Source of the DNA: Prevotellaceae bacterium
GTDB taxonomy: Bacteria > Bacteroidota > Bacteroidia > Bacteroidales > Bacteroidaceae
Length of the DNA stretch: 34,371 nt
Assembly: GCA_003150315.1 (NCBI GenBank)
Contig: QAML01000065.1
Location: 42,776-77,146, forward strand
Reading direction: 5' to 3'
Below are positions 33,678-34,371 of the stretch, piece by piece. The notes below the pieces were generated by a model. The model saw nothing but the letters and a program-made list of their open reading frames with translations, was not told the origin of the DNA and did not search any database. Within the stretch, counting starts at the first letter, position 1. Each line of letters starts with the position of its first letter. Both the position numbers and the translations under genes were made by a program.

Positions 33678-34175
33678 ATGAAAAAGGTAATTCTTACGGC
33701 TCTTCTGTTCTTACCGTTGAGCCTCTTTGCGCAGAAGTTCGGTCATTTCGATTCTTCCGAAATCGTCAAGGCAATGCCCGAATACGCTAAGTCGCAAACC
33801 GAAATCCAGAATCTCTCAAAGCAGTTCGAGGACGAAATCAAACGTATGCAGGACGAGCTTACCAAAAAAGGTCAGGAATATGACCGTCAGCACGATTCAC
33901 TTCCCGACAACGTCAAGAAGCGTCGCGAACAGGAACTTCAGGAGCTTTATCAGCGCATTCAGCAGACTTCCAACGACGACCGCGATTCCTTGCAGGCTGC
34001 TTCGGCCAACAAGATGCGCGAAATCACACAGAAAATCGTTAATGCCGTTAAAGCTGTGGGCGATGAGGGCAAATATGTTTACATCATGGATGTAACAGGT
34101 GGCATACCTTACATCAGCAAGAGCCTCAGCGAGGACGTAACAAAGAAAATCCGCGAAAAACTCGGTTTGAAATAA
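33678..34175 (+). CDS. OmpH/Skp-family periplasmic chaperone, second copy
   Basis: A 165-residue exported protein with signal peptide MKKVILTALLFLPLSLFA cut before QKFGHFD. The family start KFGHFDSSEIVKAMPEYAKS is followed by a charged helical hairpin (about 45-115, EIKRMQDELTKKGQEYDRQ) and a short C-terminal body (YVYIMDVTGGIPYISKSL). It shares layout but limited identity with the gene before it. The two may form mixed trimers or serve different clients (inference). It is the last gene of the cluster before a strong terminator. Confidence 0.9.
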   Translation: MKKVILTALLFLPLSLFAQKFGHFDSSEIVKAMPEYAKSQTEIQNLSKQFEDEIKRMQDELTKKGQEYDRQHDSLPDNVKKRREQELQELYQRIQQTSNDDRDSLQAASANKMREITQKIVNAVKAVGDEGKYVYIMDVTGGIPYISKSLSEDVTKKIREKLGLK

Positions 34176-34196
34176 TTCGCAGAAAAAGCATAAATC

Positions 34197-34229
34197 AAAG
34201 CGCATGCCCTTCGGGGGATGCGCTTTTTT
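34197..34229 (+). terminator. Rho-independent terminator of the bamA-skp cluster
   Basis: AAAGCGCATGCCC pairs with GGGGATGCGCTTT (one G-G mismatch) across a TTCG tetraloop and runs on into a T-tract. It starts 22 bp after the second skp stop. Confidence 0.88.
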
Positions 34230-34305
34230 GTTGTCTTTCGGACGGTATGCCACAACGGTGGCGCGAAATGGGGCGGTCGAAACCCGAAATCTCGTTTATT
34301 TGCAG

Positions 34306-34313
34306 TAATTTTG
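34306..34313 (+). promoter_or_regulatory. Candidate -7 box for a gene beyond the window
   Basis: TAATTTTG matches TAnnTTTG after the cluster terminator. It probably belongs to a plus-strand gene starting past the right edge; murI often comes next in this gene order. Confidence 0.35.
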
Positions 34314-34371
34314 CATTCCGGAAGTTACGAAAAGAGTGTAATTTATTGGAAATGAGCGTAGGTTAATTGCT

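Overview
The window is chromosomal DNA from a member of the Bacteroidales (Bacteroides/Prevotella-type; the genus cannot be fixed from the sequence alone). The grounds are: a SusC/SusD outer-membrane pair, a fused LpxC-FabZ enzyme, an arginine operon led by argR with the GNAT gene typical of this group, the lipoprotein - outer-membrane protein - uppS - bamA - skp - skp order, and promoters of the Bacteroidetes form (TTG/TTTG, about 20 bp, TAnnTTTG) in front of most transcription units. No tRNA, rRNA, phage, IS element or CRISPR array was seen.

Layout, left to right. (1) 167-4284, minus: an MFS transporter and a class A penicillin-binding protein, each with its own promoter. (2) 4653-9424, minus: the operon lpxD - lpxC/fabZ - lpxA - pRiA4b-like gene - miaA (early lipid A synthesis, fatty acid dehydration, a tRNA modifier). 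(3) 9731-11140, plus: a PurF-like amidophosphoribosyltransferase whose glutaminase half has lost its catalytic residues. (4) 11541-14601: divergent alaS and a small MerR-type regulator with interlocked promoters, followed by about 0.7 kb of decayed repeats. (5) 15476-21464, minus: a SusC-SusD locus with two surface-type lipoproteins. (6) 22371-26909, minus: argR - GNAT - argG - argC - argD. (7) 27542-34175, plus: an envelope-assembly cluster, DUF6242-like lipoprotein - DUF6089-like protein - uppS - bamA - skp - skp.

Most genes are conserved housekeeping genes. The least explained signal is between them: seven copies of a roughly 120-bp palindromic element (copies at about 1, 1501, 4471, 11341, 15280, 22103 and 27270). 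Each has two constant arms and three modules of about 21 bp. The outer modules always face each other, while the middle module points one way in four copies and the other way in three. I do not recognise this family. The PurF-like protein without its glutaminase catalytic residues, the TGAAT half-site cluster upstream of argR, and the Cys-rich GNAT in the arginine operon are the other points worth following up.

All domain and family names come from reading the translations by eye; no database search was run.
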